A DNA stretch of 64,000 nucleotides from JANOAR01 sp031411235 (GCA_031411235.1 JANOAR010000052.1:17876-81875); one strand, 5' to 3'; shown: positions 34,378 to 45,742, counted from the stretch's first letter. Numbers and translations: made by a program. The notes: generated by a model not told the origin, from the sequence alone.

Positions 34378-35220
34378 TCACCGCACACCGATGGTTGCCA
34401 TCCACTTCAGCGCATCGTCGGGCCAGGCTTTCGCATCGCGTTCGCAGTGTAAGCCGTAGCCGTGGCCGCCGGTGGGGTAGAGTTTGAACTCGTGCGCGAT
34501 CTTCGAGGCGTTGAGCGCGGCGTGGTAGATGTTGCTGCCCACGACATGGGTCTTGTCGTCCTCGCTGTGGACGATGAGCGTGGGTGGGATGCTGGCCTTG
34601 AGATTGAGATCGGGGGAGACGTGACCAGCCTTGTCGTCGAGGTAGGCGGGATAAATGAGCACGGCGAAGTCGGGTCGACAGCTTTGCTGATCCACCGCAT
34701 CGAACGCGGGGTAGGTGCGTGCATCGAACTGCGTGCTCGCCTTAGCGGCGACGTTGCCTCCGGCGGAGAAGCCGATGATGCCGAGGTGTTGGGGATCAAG
34801 TTTCCATTCGGCGGCATGAGCACGGGTGAGGCTGAGCGAGCGCTGTGCATCCTGCAAGGCACCCTCGCGATTGTTCGGCGTGCGATACTTGAGCACCAGC
34901 GCGCTGATGCCATGGGTGTTGAGCCAAGCGGCAATCTCAGTGCCTTCCTTGTCGATGACCGTGTAGCTGTAGCCGCCGCCAGGGCAAACAATGATGGCCG
35001 GTGCGGGCGTGCCGTCTTTTCGTGTTGCTTGGAACAAGGTCAGCGTGGGACGGCTGACATTGGTGATGCGGTGGAAGCCGTCCTTGCTAGGCCTCTCCGC
35101 CTCGGGTTCCTTCGCGCCCTTGCCGGGCATCTTGCCTTCGGGCCACACGTCCACGATGGTTTCAGCGGAAAGGATCGACGTGGTCGCGAGGAGTAGGAGC
35201 AGTGTGCGGATCATGGGCAT
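34378..35220 (-). CDS. Secreted alpha/beta-hydrolase, acetyl-xylan-esterase-like
   Basis: 280 residues with a signal peptide (about 1-19). The alpha/beta-hydrolase core shows IIVCPGGGYSYTVIDKEG (oxyanion region), the nucleophile elbow IGFSAGGNVA, an acidic HSEDDKTHV and the final histidine in GGHGYGLH. This arrangement is typical of BD-FAE/acetyl xylan esterase-type enzymes in polysaccharide-degrading Verrucomicrobia. It would act in the periplasm on acyl esters of plant or algal glycans. It lies 82 bp downstream of the DUF1552 gene on the same strand and may be weakly coupled to it. Confidence 0.85.
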   Translation of the reverse strand: MPMIRTLLLLLATTSILSAETIVDVWPEGKMPGKGAKEPEAERPSKDGFHRITNVSRPTLTLFQATRKDGTPAPAIIVCPGGGYSYTVIDKEGTEIAAWLNTHGISALVLKYRTPNNREGALQDAQRSLSLTRAHAAEWKLDPQHLGIIGFSAGGNVAAKASTQFDARTYPAFDAVDQQSCRPDFAVLIYPAYLDDKAGHVSPDLNLKASIPPTLIVHSEDDKTHVVGSNIYHAALNASKIAHEFKLYPTGGHGYGLHCERDAKAWPDDALKWMATIGVR

Positions 35221-35302
35221 CGTTGTGTGGCGGACAGTTGGAACGCCAGGCTTTGCTGACGCGAAGTTTTCGAGAGCGGGCTGGAGTGCCCGCGCTCCTT
35301 TC

Positions 35303-36671
<1,369 letters not shown>

Positions 36672-36682
<11 letters not shown>

Positions 36683-38627
36683 GAGGCGTGGAGGGGGCTG
36701 GTTCTTGGATGCGATGATTGACGAAGGGGTAACTGGTGATGATCTCGGCGATGAGCGTCTGCATACGATAACCCTCCTTGGCGATGGTTTCCATCAGGTG
36801 ATCCACCACGATTTCGTCATAACCCTCGAGCTGGCGGCATAGGGCATAGGCTAGCAGTTTCTGTGTCAGATTGCGTGCCAGTTCATCCTTTCGTGCGGCG
36901 ATGATGACTTTCAATTCCTTGGGTGACGTGAAGTGCTTGCCACCCGGCAGCTCGCCCACGGCGTCGATCTTTCCTCCAGTGTCGTCCTGATCCCGCCAGC
37001 GCCCAATGGCATCATAGTTCTCCAGGCCGAAGCCGATGGGATCGAGGATCTTGTGGCAGTTGGCGCACACGGCATTGGTGCGGTGCAGTTCCGTGCGCTG
37101 ACGCAGTGTTAGATAGGCGACCTTGTTTTTGTCCTGTTTTTCCAAGGCTGGAACGTTCGGCGGAGCGGGCGGCACATGATCTCCCAGCACTTGTTCCAGC
37201 ACCCACACACCGCGTTTCACGGGGCTGGTGCGGTTGGGGAAGGAGGTCGTGGCCAGGATGCCGGGCATTCCCAAGATGCCGCCGCGATTCGCATTCGTCA
37301 GCTTCACCTTGCGCATCTCCTTGCCAGTCACGGTTTTTTCCAGGCCATAAAGCATGGCCAGGGTGCCGTTGAGAAAGGTGTAATCACTGTCCACGAAACT
37401 AACGATGCTGCGGTTCTCGCGCACGATGCTGTCAAAGAACAGCCGCGCCTCGTCATACATCGCCGAGCGCATCTCGCCCGTCATTTGGGGGAACTTGGCG
37501 GAGTCAAAGGTCTGGCTTTTCAAGTCCCCCAGTCCCAGCCACTGCGCACCAAAGCCATCGAACAAGGCCCGTGAACGCTGATCCGAAAGCAAGCGCTTCA
37601 CCTGCGCCTGGAGCACCGCTGGCTCGTGGAGCTTGCCGTTATCCGCCAAGGCCGAAAGCTCCGCATCGGGCATGGTGGCCCACAGCAGATACGACAAGCG
37701 GCACGCCAGTTGGTAGTCATCCAGGGGAACAATCGCCTGACCCGATGCGGCCTCCTGAGCTGGGGTGATGAAGAGGAACTGCGGCGAAACGAGTGCCGCC
37801 TTGAGCATCAGTCGCAGGGCCGCCGGGTAGGCGAGTTTGTTCTTTGTCGCCAGATCGAAGACCTGCATCAACACGCCCACTTCCGCCTCCGACGCAGGCC
37901 GACGATAGGCGCTGCGAGCCAGCGAACGTGCGACCTTTTTTGCCTCGGTTCGCAGATCAGATCCTGGGGCTGGCAGTTCACCAAACAGACGCTTTTGCAT
38001 CGCCGTCGGAGGGGCATCCTTCGGTGCGAGAATTCGATCAAGCACCTCATTGGCAATGCCGAGATACTGCTCCGTTTGCAGCGGTGACAGTGTGTTCAGA
38101 TACCCTTCGCCGAACACTTCATCCGGCAGATCCTGGGCCACCGCCACATCCACGCCGAGGAGATCATGCAGCGTGTTGCCATACTCCACCTTGGTCAGGC
38201 GTCGGATCACAAACGAACCTGGATCCTTCGGACTGAGGAACTTGATCTTGCCCATCCAGTCCAGGAACTTCTGCCGCTCTTCCTCCGTGGGCTGCTCGTC
38301 CGCGTCCTCCGGCGGCATGTTATGAGTCTTCACGTTGGCGAGCGCCTGCTTCCACTTTTTGTTGGCGGATGCTGTGCCAGGGTTCTTCAGCGCTGGGGAA
38401 AAGGTGATGCCACCCTTCATCTTCTTATCCCCGTGACAGTCCGCACAGTAGGTTTTCACAAAGGGGGTGATATGTTCACGAAAGGCTCTTCTCGCCTCGA
38501 CCTGCTGCGTGGCGAAGTACTTGTCGTCTGCTGACTCATCGGCCTGACAGGGCAAGGACAGGGTGAACGCAACGGCCCAAAGGGTCATGGCCATCACGCC
38601 ACTGCGAATCGTTTCGGGTTTTGTCAT
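36672..38627 (-). CDS. DUF1587/1592/1588/1585 cytochrome c protein
   Basis: 651 residues from the ATG at 38627. A signal peptide is followed by a cytochrome c-like haem motif (YCADCHGDKKMKGG, about residue 55). Domains DUF1587 (RLTKVEYGNTLHDLLG), DUF1595, DUF1592, DUF1588 (GGILGMPGILATTSFPNRTSPVKRGVWVLEQ region) and DUF1585 come next. A second CANCH haem motif lies in CANCHKILDPIGFGLENYDAIGRWR. Both haem sites are intact, so it can carry electrons in the periplasm. It is the first gene of a coupled pair with DUF1552. Substrate and partner oxidase are unknown. Confidence 0.9.
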
Positions 38628-38837
38628 TCTGATCTTCAACGGGGCTTCAGGCTACGCATGATCCATGTTGGCTCTATCCCCATTGAAGCAAGCCCCGTGG
38701 AAAAAGCGGTACACACAGAGCGCGGTATTCCCTTCGGGACTTTGTCGCCGCCGCCGTCGTGCGTTGTTTTCAATGTAGCCACGTAAGGCTCACTTTTCCT
38801 GTCGCCAATCCAGGGCAGGTGCAGTGAACGTTGGCGC

Positions 38838-39050
38838 ATGGCATCACCTGAAAATGTGCAATTGGCCGCCCGCTTTGGTTTGTTCATGTTTGCCGCTGGC
38901 GGCCTGGGATTGATCCTCGGAACCACCCTGAGCCGCAGCGGGATCACCCGTCGCGCCGAGAAGCCGGGCGAGTTTTATACCACTTGCTTTTGCCACCTCG
39001 CTGTCGGTGTCTTCTGTCACTTCGGACAGTTTTTTGTATCAACCCCTTAG
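38838..39050 (+). CDS. Possible small membrane protein, unknown
   Basis: A 70-residue frame starting MASPENVQLAARFG with one good hydrophobic stretch (about 13-31, rich in Gly and Leu). It ends 9 bp before the monooxygenase-fold gene. The last 25 residues look unstructured and Cys/His/Phe-rich, so the frame may be a truncated or chance ORF. The 198 bp to its left (38640-38837) shows no gene. Confidence 0.3.
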   Translation: MASPENVQLAARFGLFMFAAGGLGLILGTTLSRSGITRRAEKPGEFYTTCFCHLAVGVFCHFGQFFVSTP

Positions 39051-39059
39051 CCTTCCACC

Positions 39060-39413
39060 ATGTATTCCCTCATTGCCCATTGGATCATCAAGCCCGGCTC
39101 CGAAGCTGCCGCCAAAGCAGCGCTGAAGAAGCTCGCCAAGGACGTTCAGAAAAACGAGCCGAACACGCTGCTGTATCTCGTCCACACGTCTGACATGACG
39201 CAGCAATCCTTCCCTGCGGCCAGCTCGCAGGAAGCCATCTTCATCGAAGGCTACAAGAACAAGCAGCACTTCCTCGATCACATCAAAGGCCCCATCTTCA
39301 AGACATTCATGGAGAAGCATGCATCCTTGTTCGTCCCATTTGATGGCGACTCACACCCATTCATGCAGGTCGAGTATCTGCGACGCGAAGGCGGCTTCGT
39401 CCGTCCTGAGTAG
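39060..39413 (+). CDS. Antibiotic biosynthesis monooxygenase (ABM) fold protein
   Basis: 117 residues forming one ferredoxin-like ABM domain: MYSLIAHWIIKPGSEAAAKAAL at the N-terminus, a middle NTLLYLVHTSD strand, EAIFIEGYKNKQHFLDHIKGP and a C-terminal strand. Family members include quinol monooxygenases and haem-degrading enzymes; many have no known substrate. Soluble, no signal. Confidence 0.8.
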   Translation: MYSLIAHWIIKPGSEAAAKAALKKLAKDVQKNEPNTLLYLVHTSDMTQQSFPAASSQEAIFIEGYKNKQHFLDHIKGPIFKTFMEKHASLFVPFDGDSHPFMQVEYLRREGGFVRPE

Positions 39414-39536
39414 GGCGGGGGACGCCGTCGAATGCCGAAAGGAGGAAAGGCCAGCGGACTCGGGTATGGCTCAACGGGACATTCCATTGTTTGATCGACG
39501 ACTCACGGCACGTCCGAATAGACTGGGCCCTTCTCC

Positions 39537-41018
39537 ATGAATAAAACGATCACCTCCCTCGGCCTCGCGGCGCTGCTCAGTTGTATCTCAGCCTTCGGCG
39601 ACACACCGCGAGGAGGCGATGCAAAGCTGGTCACACTGCGAGCACTGAAGATCGACGCGGCAACGATCACGACCGTGGAGCGCGATGCGACGGCAACGCG
39701 GACTATCGTGAAGCTGGTGCTCAACCCCGTGAAGGGCTCGAATATCAACGTCGAAGTCTGGCTTCCCGATGCTGACAAATGGAACGCCCGCTTCCTCGGC
39801 CTCGGCAATGGCGGGGCAGCGGGCAAGATCAATCCCGCTGGCCTCGCGAGTTCGAGCGCGGCGGGTTATGCGGTGGCGACCACGGACATGGGCACGGCAC
39901 CGAACCCTGACTCCGGCATCGGCAATCCCGAAGTGTGGAAGGACTTCGGCTTTCGCGCCACGCACCTCATGACCGTCGTGGGTAAGCAGATCGTGTGCGC
40001 CCATTACGGCAAGGAACCAGAGTTTTCCTATTTCAGCGGTAGCTCGACGGGCGGTCAACAGGCCTTGCAGGAGGCGCAGCGTTATCCCGAGGACTACGAT
40101 GGCATCGCGGCTGCCGTCGCCGCGCATTGCCGCACGCCACTGCATGCTTACTTTCTTTGGAACGAGCAGATTTTGAAAAAGTGCCCCTTCACCAAGGAGC
40201 AGGACGCCAGCGTCATCGCCGCCGCGAACGAATACATGGCGGCACGGGAAATCCCGGCAGCAGCGGGCAAGTTCGTCTCCGAGCCACGCTGCACCGCGCA
40301 GGACATCGAGGCCGTCATCGCACTCGCGCGGAAGAATGACGCGACGCTCACCGACGAACATGCTGCGGCCTTGAGAAAACTCTTCGATGGCGCGCGCCAT
40401 GCCGTGACCGGCGAACGCATCTTCAACGGCATCCCGCTTGGCAGTTCCATCGAGGCCTCGCATGGACACCTGTATCTTTTCAACTGGGTCTTCGGCAAAG
40501 ACAAGAAGCTGGAGGACATCAACTTCGGCGCGGACATCGACACCTACACCACCAAGCTCGCCCCCTATCTCAACGCCGAGAACCCCGATCTTAGCACCTT
40601 CGCCAAGCGCGGCGGCAAGCTCATCATGACGCTCGGCACCGCCGATTCCGTCGTGCCCTACCACGCCTCCATTGATTACTACGAGCGCGTGATCGAGCGC
40701 CTCGGCGGGCTCGACCAGGTGCAGTCCTTCTTCCGCTTCTATGTCGTCCCCGGCCTCGCCCACGGCGGCGGCCCCGGCATCAATCAGCCGCCTAACCTCC
40801 TCGAAGCCGTCCGCTCCTGGCGAGAGACCGGCACCGCGCCCACCTGCCTGACGGGCAGGCATGTGGAGAGCGGCAAGCCCTCGTGGGAGATGCCTCTTTA
40901 TCCCTATCCGACGCAGACTGGATGGAATGCCGCCACCAAGAACTTCAAGCCCGTGGATGGAAAACGCGGCGGCGTGGAACGGATTGCGGATCGCTTCAGA
41001 CCAGCAGCGGTTGAGTAA
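39537..41018 (+). CDS. Tannase/feruloyl esterase family protein
   Basis: 493 residues with a signal peptide (about 1-21). The family nucleophile motif is FSGSSTGGQQALQEAQRYPEDYDGI with Ser170 as the likely catalytic residue. The acidic residue is in LIMTLGTADSVVPYHASIDYYERV and the histidine in VVPGLAHGGGPG. The Cys pair flanking the active site in fungal enzymes (near the nucleophile and near the histidine) is not evident. It probably releases gallic or hydroxycinnamic acids from plant polymers in the periplasm. Full length for the family. Confidence 0.88.
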   Translation: MNKTITSLGLAALLSCISAFGDTPRGGDAKLVTLRALKIDAATITTVERDATATRTIVKLVLNPVKGSNINVEVWLPDADKWNARFLGLGNGGAAGKINPAGLASSSAAGYAVATTDMGTAPNPDSGIGNPEVWKDFGFRATHLMTVVGKQIVCAHYGKEPEFSYFSGSSTGGQQALQEAQRYPEDYDGIAAAVAAHCRTPLHAYFLWNEQILKKCPFTKEQDASVIAAANEYMAAREIPAAAGKFVSEPRCTAQDIEAVIALARKNDATLTDEHAAALRKLFDGARHAVTGERIFNGIPLGSSIEASHGHLYLFNWVFGKDKKLEDINFGADIDTYTTKLAPYLNAENPDLSTFAKRGGKLIMTLGTADSVVPYHASIDYYERVIERLGGLDQVQSFFRFYVVPGLAHGGGPGINQPPNLLEAVRSWRETGTAPTCLTGRHVESGKPSWEMPLYPYPTQTGWNAATKNFKPVDGKRGGVERIADRFRPAAVE

Positions 41019-41034
41019 GGTTTCGCCGACGTTC

Positions 41035-41724
41035 CTACTTCTTCGGCCCAAGTGCTTCCAGCAAAGCAGCGGCGATAGCGGCCATGCCTTTATCGCCAGG
41101 ATGATTCGCCACGCCAGCATGTTTGAAGGCGCGCTCGGAACGAGCGAAGTTGCTCTCATCGCCGGAGAGTGCGCTGATGTCCACGAACCTGCCGCCTGCG
41201 GTCATGCTCGCCTTCTGAAGCGCCTGATCCTTGGCGGAGTTTTTCCAGAAGCAACTACGCACAAGCACGACTGGTTGACGCCCTGCCTTAAAGGCCGTGA
41301 GCAGCTTCGTGACGCTCTCCTGGAACGCGGCCTGTTCCTCAGGCGTCTTGAGCGCCGGAACGTTTTCGCCGATGGCCACGATAATCAGGTCGGCCTGGAA
41401 GTCGATCGCCTCCCGCAGCTTGCCAGCGATGTCGTAACCGGCGTGCGCCCGTTCGAAATCGGCGATGTTTTTCACCATCGTCTCTGGCGCGACCCCGCCC
41501 TTCGCGGTGAGTCCCAGGGTGACCAGATGAACGTAGTCCTTCGCCTCAGCGCTGGCCGCCATGCCCCAGTTCCCCGACCAGTCGATATCCGCCTTCGGTC
41601 CGTGCTTCGTGATGCTGTTGCCGAGGAAAAGAACCTTGCGAAAGGCATCCTGTGCGGGGGCTAGCCGCGTGGCGAAAATTAGGATGATGAGAACAATCAG
41701 ACGATGGAAATGCAGGCAGTGCAT
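41035..41724 (-). CDS. SGNH/GDSL hydrolase, secreted
   Basis: 229 residues from the ATG at 41724 (an in-frame GTG upstream would add 26 residues). A signal peptide covers about 1-25. Block I is VLFLGNSITKHGP with the catalytic Ser in GNS. A Gly-containing block II region follows (GNWGMAASAEAKDY), block III is IVAIGEN and the C-terminal SxxDxxH-like region is KHAGVANHPGDKGM with the catalytic His. It is likely a carbohydrate or lipid esterase. It is convergent with the tannase-family gene (16 bp). Confidence 0.8.
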   Translation of the reverse strand: MHCLHFHRLIVLIILIFATRLAPAQDAFRKVLFLGNSITKHGPKADIDWSGNWGMAASAEAKDYVHLVTLGLTAKGGVAPETMVKNIADFERAHAGYDIAGKLREAIDFQADLIIVAIGENVPALKTPEEQAAFQESVTKLLTAFKAGRQPVVLVRSCFWKNSAKDQALQKASMTAGGRFVDISALSGDESNFARSERAFKHAGVANHPGDKGMAAIAAALLEALGPKK

Positions 41725-41933
41725 GAGGAGGCTGGTGAGTGGGTAAGGGAATGAATAAGGCGGCGCGGCATGAGGGTTAGCAGGCAAGCCAGACCGCTCC
41801 AACCTGAAAAGCGCCCGATCTGTCCGACTTCCCTAAACACCGTGCGAATTTTATCTGCATTGCGCTCATCGACCTCTGCCGAGCTTCGCATTGGCATTCC
41901 CCGCTCGGAGCCCTAGCGTGCGTGCCCCACTTC

Positions 41934-44468
41934 ATGCCTGTTTCCACGTCCCTGCCCATTTGGAAAATCCACGCTGACATCCTGCGCAAGCTGCGGGACG
42001 GCAATCGTTTGGTGCTCGTGGCACCGACGGGATCGGGCAAGACGACGCAGGTGCCGCAGATGCTGCTAGATGCGGGGATTGCGGGGGAGAAGATGATCGT
42101 GGTGCTGCAACCTCGGCGTGTGGCGGCTCGCACGGTGGCGACGCGGGTGGCTTGGGAGCGTGAGGGGAAGCTGGGGGCGGAGGTGGGCTATCAGATTCGG
42201 TTTGATGATCACACGAGCGTGGGGACGCGCATTTGTTTTGTCACGGAAGGTATCCTGCTGCGCTGGCTTCAGGATGATCGCACGCTGTCAAAGATCGGGG
42301 CGGTGGTGTTTGATGAGTTCCATGAGCGGAACTTGCTCAGCGATGTGACGTTGGCCTTGGTGAAGCACTTGCAGCAGACGCAGCGGCCGGATTTGGCGAT
42401 GGTGGTCATGTCCGCCACGCTCGATGCGGAGCCGGTGGCGGCGTATTTGGATCAGTGCCCGATCCTCATCTCCGAAGGGCAAAGTTATCCGGTGGAGGTG
42501 GGCTATCTCGCGATGCCTGATCAGCGCCCGATCACGGTGCAGGCGGCGGAGGCGGTCGAGCACATCATCCATGACGAATCGCCGGGCGACATCCTCGTCT
42601 TCATGCCGGGGCGGGGCGAGATCAATGGCACGCTGGATGCGCTGCGTGGCTTGAGAACGCGGGAGCGCGTGGCGTGCATTCCTTTGCATGGCGAACTGGA
42701 GCCGCAGGAGCAGGATCGCGCGTTTGCGCCGAACTCGCTGCGCAAAGTCATCGTCGCCACCAACGTCGCGGAGACCAGCATCACCATCGACGGCATCCGG
42801 CATGTTGTGGACAGCGGTGTGGCCCGCGTGGCTCGTTATGATGCGGAGCGCGGCATCGGCACGCTGTTGTTGGAGCCGATCAGCCGCGCCAGTGCGGATC
42901 AGCGCAAAGGCCGCGCGGGACGCACCGCACCGGGCACTTGTCATCGCTTGTGGACGGTGTTCGGCCACAAGGACCGCGACGAGCGCAACACGCCGGAGAT
43001 TCAGCGCAGTGACCTCGCCGAGGTCGTGCTGCTGCTGCACTCGCTCGGCATCCGGGAGGCCGCCACGTTTGACTGGCTCGACAAACCCGATCCGCAGGCC
43101 GTGGTGCGCGCCGAGCGCCTGCTCACCATGCTCGGGGCTTTGCTCGATGCGGACCTCACGCCCATCGGTCGTCAAATGCTGCGCCTGCCCATGCACCCGC
43201 GCTACTCACGCATGTTGATCGAGGCCAGCCAGCGCGGCTGCGTGCCCGATGCGGCCTTGTGCGCCGCTTTGGTGAGTGGTCGCGATTTGCTCGCTCGACT
43301 GGATCGCGATGATGCGCAAACCAAAGCCGCCCGCGAGATGTTCGAGGACAGCGCGGACTCCGATTTCATCACGCTGATGCGAGCCTACGACTTCGCCAAA
43401 GCAAACGGCTTCAGCTTCGAGCGCTGCCGCAGCTACGGCATCAATGCCCAGGTCGCCCGCCAGGTGGAGCAGACGTTTCAGCAAATCATGCACGCCGCCC
43501 ACCAGCAGCGCCTCTACGACCGCGATGCCGCTGTTAGCCGACAAACGAACGACGAAGCCCTGCTGCGTTGTCTCATGGCCGGCTTCGTCGATCAACTCGC
43601 CAAACGTCGCGCTCCAGGCAAGCCCGAGTGCGACCTCACCGACCAACGCCAAGGCCAGCTCGTGCGCGAAAGCGTGGTGCAGGAAGCCGCCTACTTCGTC
43701 GCCGCCAATCTGCGTGAAACACCGTCGCGCCAGACCCTGCTCAGCCTCGCCACCGCCGTGCAGCCTGCGTGGATCGCCGAGATGTTTCCCCAGCATCTGA
43801 GCACCACCGTGGAGCACCTCTTCGATGCCCAAAACAAGCGCGTCGCCGCCATGAAGCTCGTACGCTATTGCGATCTCGTCATCGAGCAAAAGGCGCAGCA
43901 ACGCGACCTCGATCCCGTCGCCAGCGGACGCTGCCTCGCCGAAGCCCACCGCGCCGGAGCCTTTGAGCTGCCGCTGATGGATCATCGGCTGAAGCAGTTC
44001 ATCGCCCGCGTGAACCTCGTCCACACCACCCTGCCCGAACTCGAGTTCGCCCTCTTCGACGAAGCCGCCATTACCGCCAGCCTCGCCCGAGCCTTCACCG
44101 GCCTCTCCCTCGTTAAAGAAGTCCAAGCCGCGCCCCTCATCCCCGCCTTCCATCAGCATCTCGACAAAGGCCAAGTCAGTTGGCTCGACGAGCTAGCGCC
44201 CCTCACCATACCCTGGCCCAGCGGCGGCACGATCAAAGTCAGCTACGTCAACGACACCCCCGAAGCTCAAGTGAAGCTCCAGGAATGCTTCGCCCTCACA
44301 GCACACCCAACGCTCTGCGAAGGTAGGCTGCCAGTCCTCCTCAGCCTCTGCACCCCCGACGGCAAACGCCTCGCCACCACCACCGACTGGCCCGCCTTCC
44401 TCACCCGCGAATGGCCGAAGCATCGACAGGCGGTGGCTAAGAAGTTTTCGAGCGTGATGTGGCGGTAG
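41934..44468 (+). CDS. hrpB: ATP-dependent RNA helicase HrpB
   Basis: 844 residues from the ATG at 41934 (an in-frame GTG lies at 41922). Helicase motifs in order: Walker A APTGSGKTTQVPQ (near residue 30), Ia LQPRRVAART, II DEFHER, III SATLD, V ATNVAETSITIDGIRHVVDSG and VI QRKGRAGRTAPG. The DEFH form of motif II and the C-terminal HrpB domain (about 640-820) distinguish it from HrpA. It is a bacterial DEAH-type helicase of incompletely known role in RNA metabolism. Long plus- and minus-strand frames inside it are shadows. Confidence 0.93.
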   Translation: MPVSTSLPIWKIHADILRKLRDGNRLVLVAPTGSGKTTQVPQMLLDAGIAGEKMIVVLQPRRVAARTVATRVAWEREGKLGAEVGYQIRFDDHTSVGTRICFVTEGILLRWLQDDRTLSKIGAVVFDEFHERNLLSDVTLALVKHLQQTQRPDLAMVVMSATLDAEPVAAYLDQCPILISEGQSYPVEVGYLAMPDQRPITVQAAEAVEHIIHDESPGDILVFMPGRGEINGTLDALRGLRTRERVACIPLHGELEPQEQDRAFAPNSLRKVIVATNVAETSITIDGIRHVVDSGVARVARYDAERGIGTLLLEPISRASADQRKGRAGRTAPGTCHRLWTVFGHKDRDERNTPEIQRSDLAEVVLLLHSLGIREAATFDWLDKPDPQAVVRAERLLTMLGALLDADLTPIGRQMLRLPMHPRYSRMLIEASQRGCVPDAALCAALVSGRDLLARLDRDDAQTKAAREMFEDSADSDFITLMRAYDFAKANGFSFERCRSYGINAQVARQVEQTFQQIMHAAHQQRLYDRDAAVSRQTNDEALLRCLMAGFVDQLAKRRAPGKPECDLTDQRQGQLVRESVVQEAAYFVAANLRETPSRQTLLSLATAVQPAWIAEMFPQHLSTTVEHLFDAQNKRVAAMKLVRYCDLVIEQKAQQRDLDPVASGRCLAEAHRAGAFELPLMDHRLKQFIARVNLVHTTLPELEFALFDEAAITASLARAFTGLSLVKEVQAAPLIPAFHQHLDKGQVSWLDELAPLTIPWPSGGTIKVSYVNDTPEAQVKLQECFALTAHPTLCEGRLPVLLSLCTPDGKRLATTTDWPAFLTREWPKHRQAVAKKFSSVMWR

Positions 44469-44541
44469 GGATTGGGTGTGCTGCTACATGGCTGGCAGGA
44501 ATCGCGTCGAGCCCGAGATCCCCGACCAGCCCTTAGCGTTT

Positions 44542-44883
44542 TCAGAACCGCACCACGCAGTAGCCGAAATCCATCGTCTTCCCCTCCGGCGCATCCGTCA
44601 CGATTAAAGACGGAGCGAGGGTGTAGGCCTGCCGCCGCCCGTCCACCGCATCCTGTGCGGCCACGATGAGGCCAGCATTGCGCAAGGCGATGAGATGCTT
44701 CAGGGTCGCGTCGAATTTCTTGCCCGAGAGTCCGGCCACCGCCGTGGCGGTGCGCGGCTTGCCATCGGCCATCGCCAGGAGAATCCGTCGCCGCGTCCGC
44801 TCGCTCAGGGCTGCGAAAACCGTGTCCGCATCCACGGTCTTCACCGTCTGGGTCACCGTAGGGAAAGAAGCGGGAGGAGTCAT
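44542..44883 (-). CDS. Winged-helix transcriptional regulator (ArsR-like)
   Basis: 113 residues. A helix-turn-helix occupies about 20-95: VFAALSERTRRRILLAMADGKPRTATAVAGLSGKKFDATLKHLIALRNAGLI followed by the wing AAQDAVDGRRQAYTL. The order matches ArsR/SmtB-type repressors, but no metal-binding Cys motif is seen. Its start lies just left of the 42-bp tandem repeat array, so its promoter may be within or beside those repeats. Confidence 0.8.
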   Translation of the reverse strand: MTPPASFPTVTQTVKTVDADTVFAALSERTRRRILLAMADGKPRTATAVAGLSGKKFDATLKHLIALRNAGLIVAAQDAVDGRRQAYTLAPSLIVTDAPEGKTMDFGYCVVRF

Positions 44884-45011
44884 CGGGGCAATGTTAAGCG
44901 AAAAAGAATCCCGTGGGCAAGTCCAGAGTCTGCCGTTTCCTCTGCACCTCTCCGTCCCGCCGGTCCGCCGCCTCGGAACCGATGAAAATGGAGCCCCATC
45001 ACCGCCCTTGG

Positions 45012-45368
45012 GTCTCCCAACCGGAAGGAAGAGTCATCAACCGCCATGCCGGAGCCTCCTGACTGGAAGCAAAGATCATCAATCGACACCTCGGAGTCTC
45101 TCAACCGGAAGGAAGAGTCACCAATCGCCATGCCCGAGTCTCCTGACTGGAAGGACAGATCATCAATCGACACGTCGGAGTCTCCCAACCGGAAGGAAGA
45201 GTCACCAATCACCATGCCGGAGTCTCTCAACTGGAAGGGCAGATCAGCAATCGCCGTGCCGGAGTCTCCCAACCGGAAGGACAGATCAGCAATCGTCATG
45301 CCGGAGTCTCCCAAGTGGAAGGACAGATCAGCAATCGGCGATCAGGAGTCTCCTGACTGGATCAAAAG
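45012..45368. repeat. Tandem array of eight 42-bp units plus a partial ninth
   Basis: Units of exactly 42 bp begin with GTCTCYCAAC or GTCTCCTGAC and contain GGAAGGAMAGATCA or GGAAGGAAGAGTCA. Two unit types partly alternate in the left half, which suggests an 84-bp higher-order period. Because 42 is a multiple of three, frames on both strands stay open. The minus strand encodes a 14-residue peptide repeat (GDSGMxIxDxSFxL) but lacks a convincing start codon and is closed by a TGA near 45335. I treat it as a minisatellite, possibly the decayed remains of a repeat protein. Confidence 0.7.
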
Positions 45369-45479
45369 ATTCTCCCGCAGCGACCGGCAGCCTCGGCACC
45401 TGGCCCCAGAAAATAGCCGGAACCGTTCCCCGCCTTCCTGCCCGACCGGAAAGTTGCGGAGGCACAGGTCAGGAGCGTG

Positions 45480-45742
45480 CCGTGCCCGCGCATGCTTGAC
45501 GACTTGGCGGATTCCGCGTTCCAGATCTTGAGATCGTCGAAGAAGCCGTCCTTGCCCATGCCGCCGAATTCCACCTTCGACTTCATCGGGTGGGCGATGC
45601 CGGGGGACGGCAAGAAGGTCACGGCCTTGCCGTCGATGGAGGCGCGCATGACTGGCCCGAAGGCTCTCGCTGCCTCAGGATGAAGGTCGGTAGGCAGCCG
45701 CCTCCCGTGTGGAAAAGTCCAGAGGACTTGGGCACTGCCCAA
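45480..45742 (-). pseudogene. Remnant of a secreted DUF1080/LamG-like protein
   Basis: The minus-strand frame contains VMRASIDGKAVTFLPSPGIAHP and GKDGFFDDLKIWNAE, which look like the last two strands of a jelly-roll domain of the DUF1080 or concanavalin type. Sequence before and after is not recognisable, there is no signal peptide, and the frame ends in low-complexity sequence next to the 42-bp array. It is most likely a C-terminal fragment left by rearrangement. Confidence 0.4.

Noticed and set aside
35270..35300. GC-rich hairpin downstream of the DUF1552 gene (GAGCGGGC and GCCCGCGCTC arms)
   Set aside because: No T-run follows on either strand, so I did not call it a terminator; it may be a single REP-like palindrome.
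39588..41159. A 523-codon minus-strand frame over the tannase-family gene
   Set aside because: The plus-strand gene has a signal peptide and a complete active site; the minus-strand frame has no domain and overlaps a second real gene (SGNH hydrolase).
44990..45370. Possible CRISPR array
   Set aside because: Units are directly adjacent with no unique spacers, and no cas genes are present.
44880..45499. Coding frames of 144-277 codons on both strands across the 42-bp repeats
   Set aside because: Units of 42 bp lacking stops keep all frames open. The minus-strand frame would need a TTG start and is preceded closely by a TGA; no frame has a credible start.
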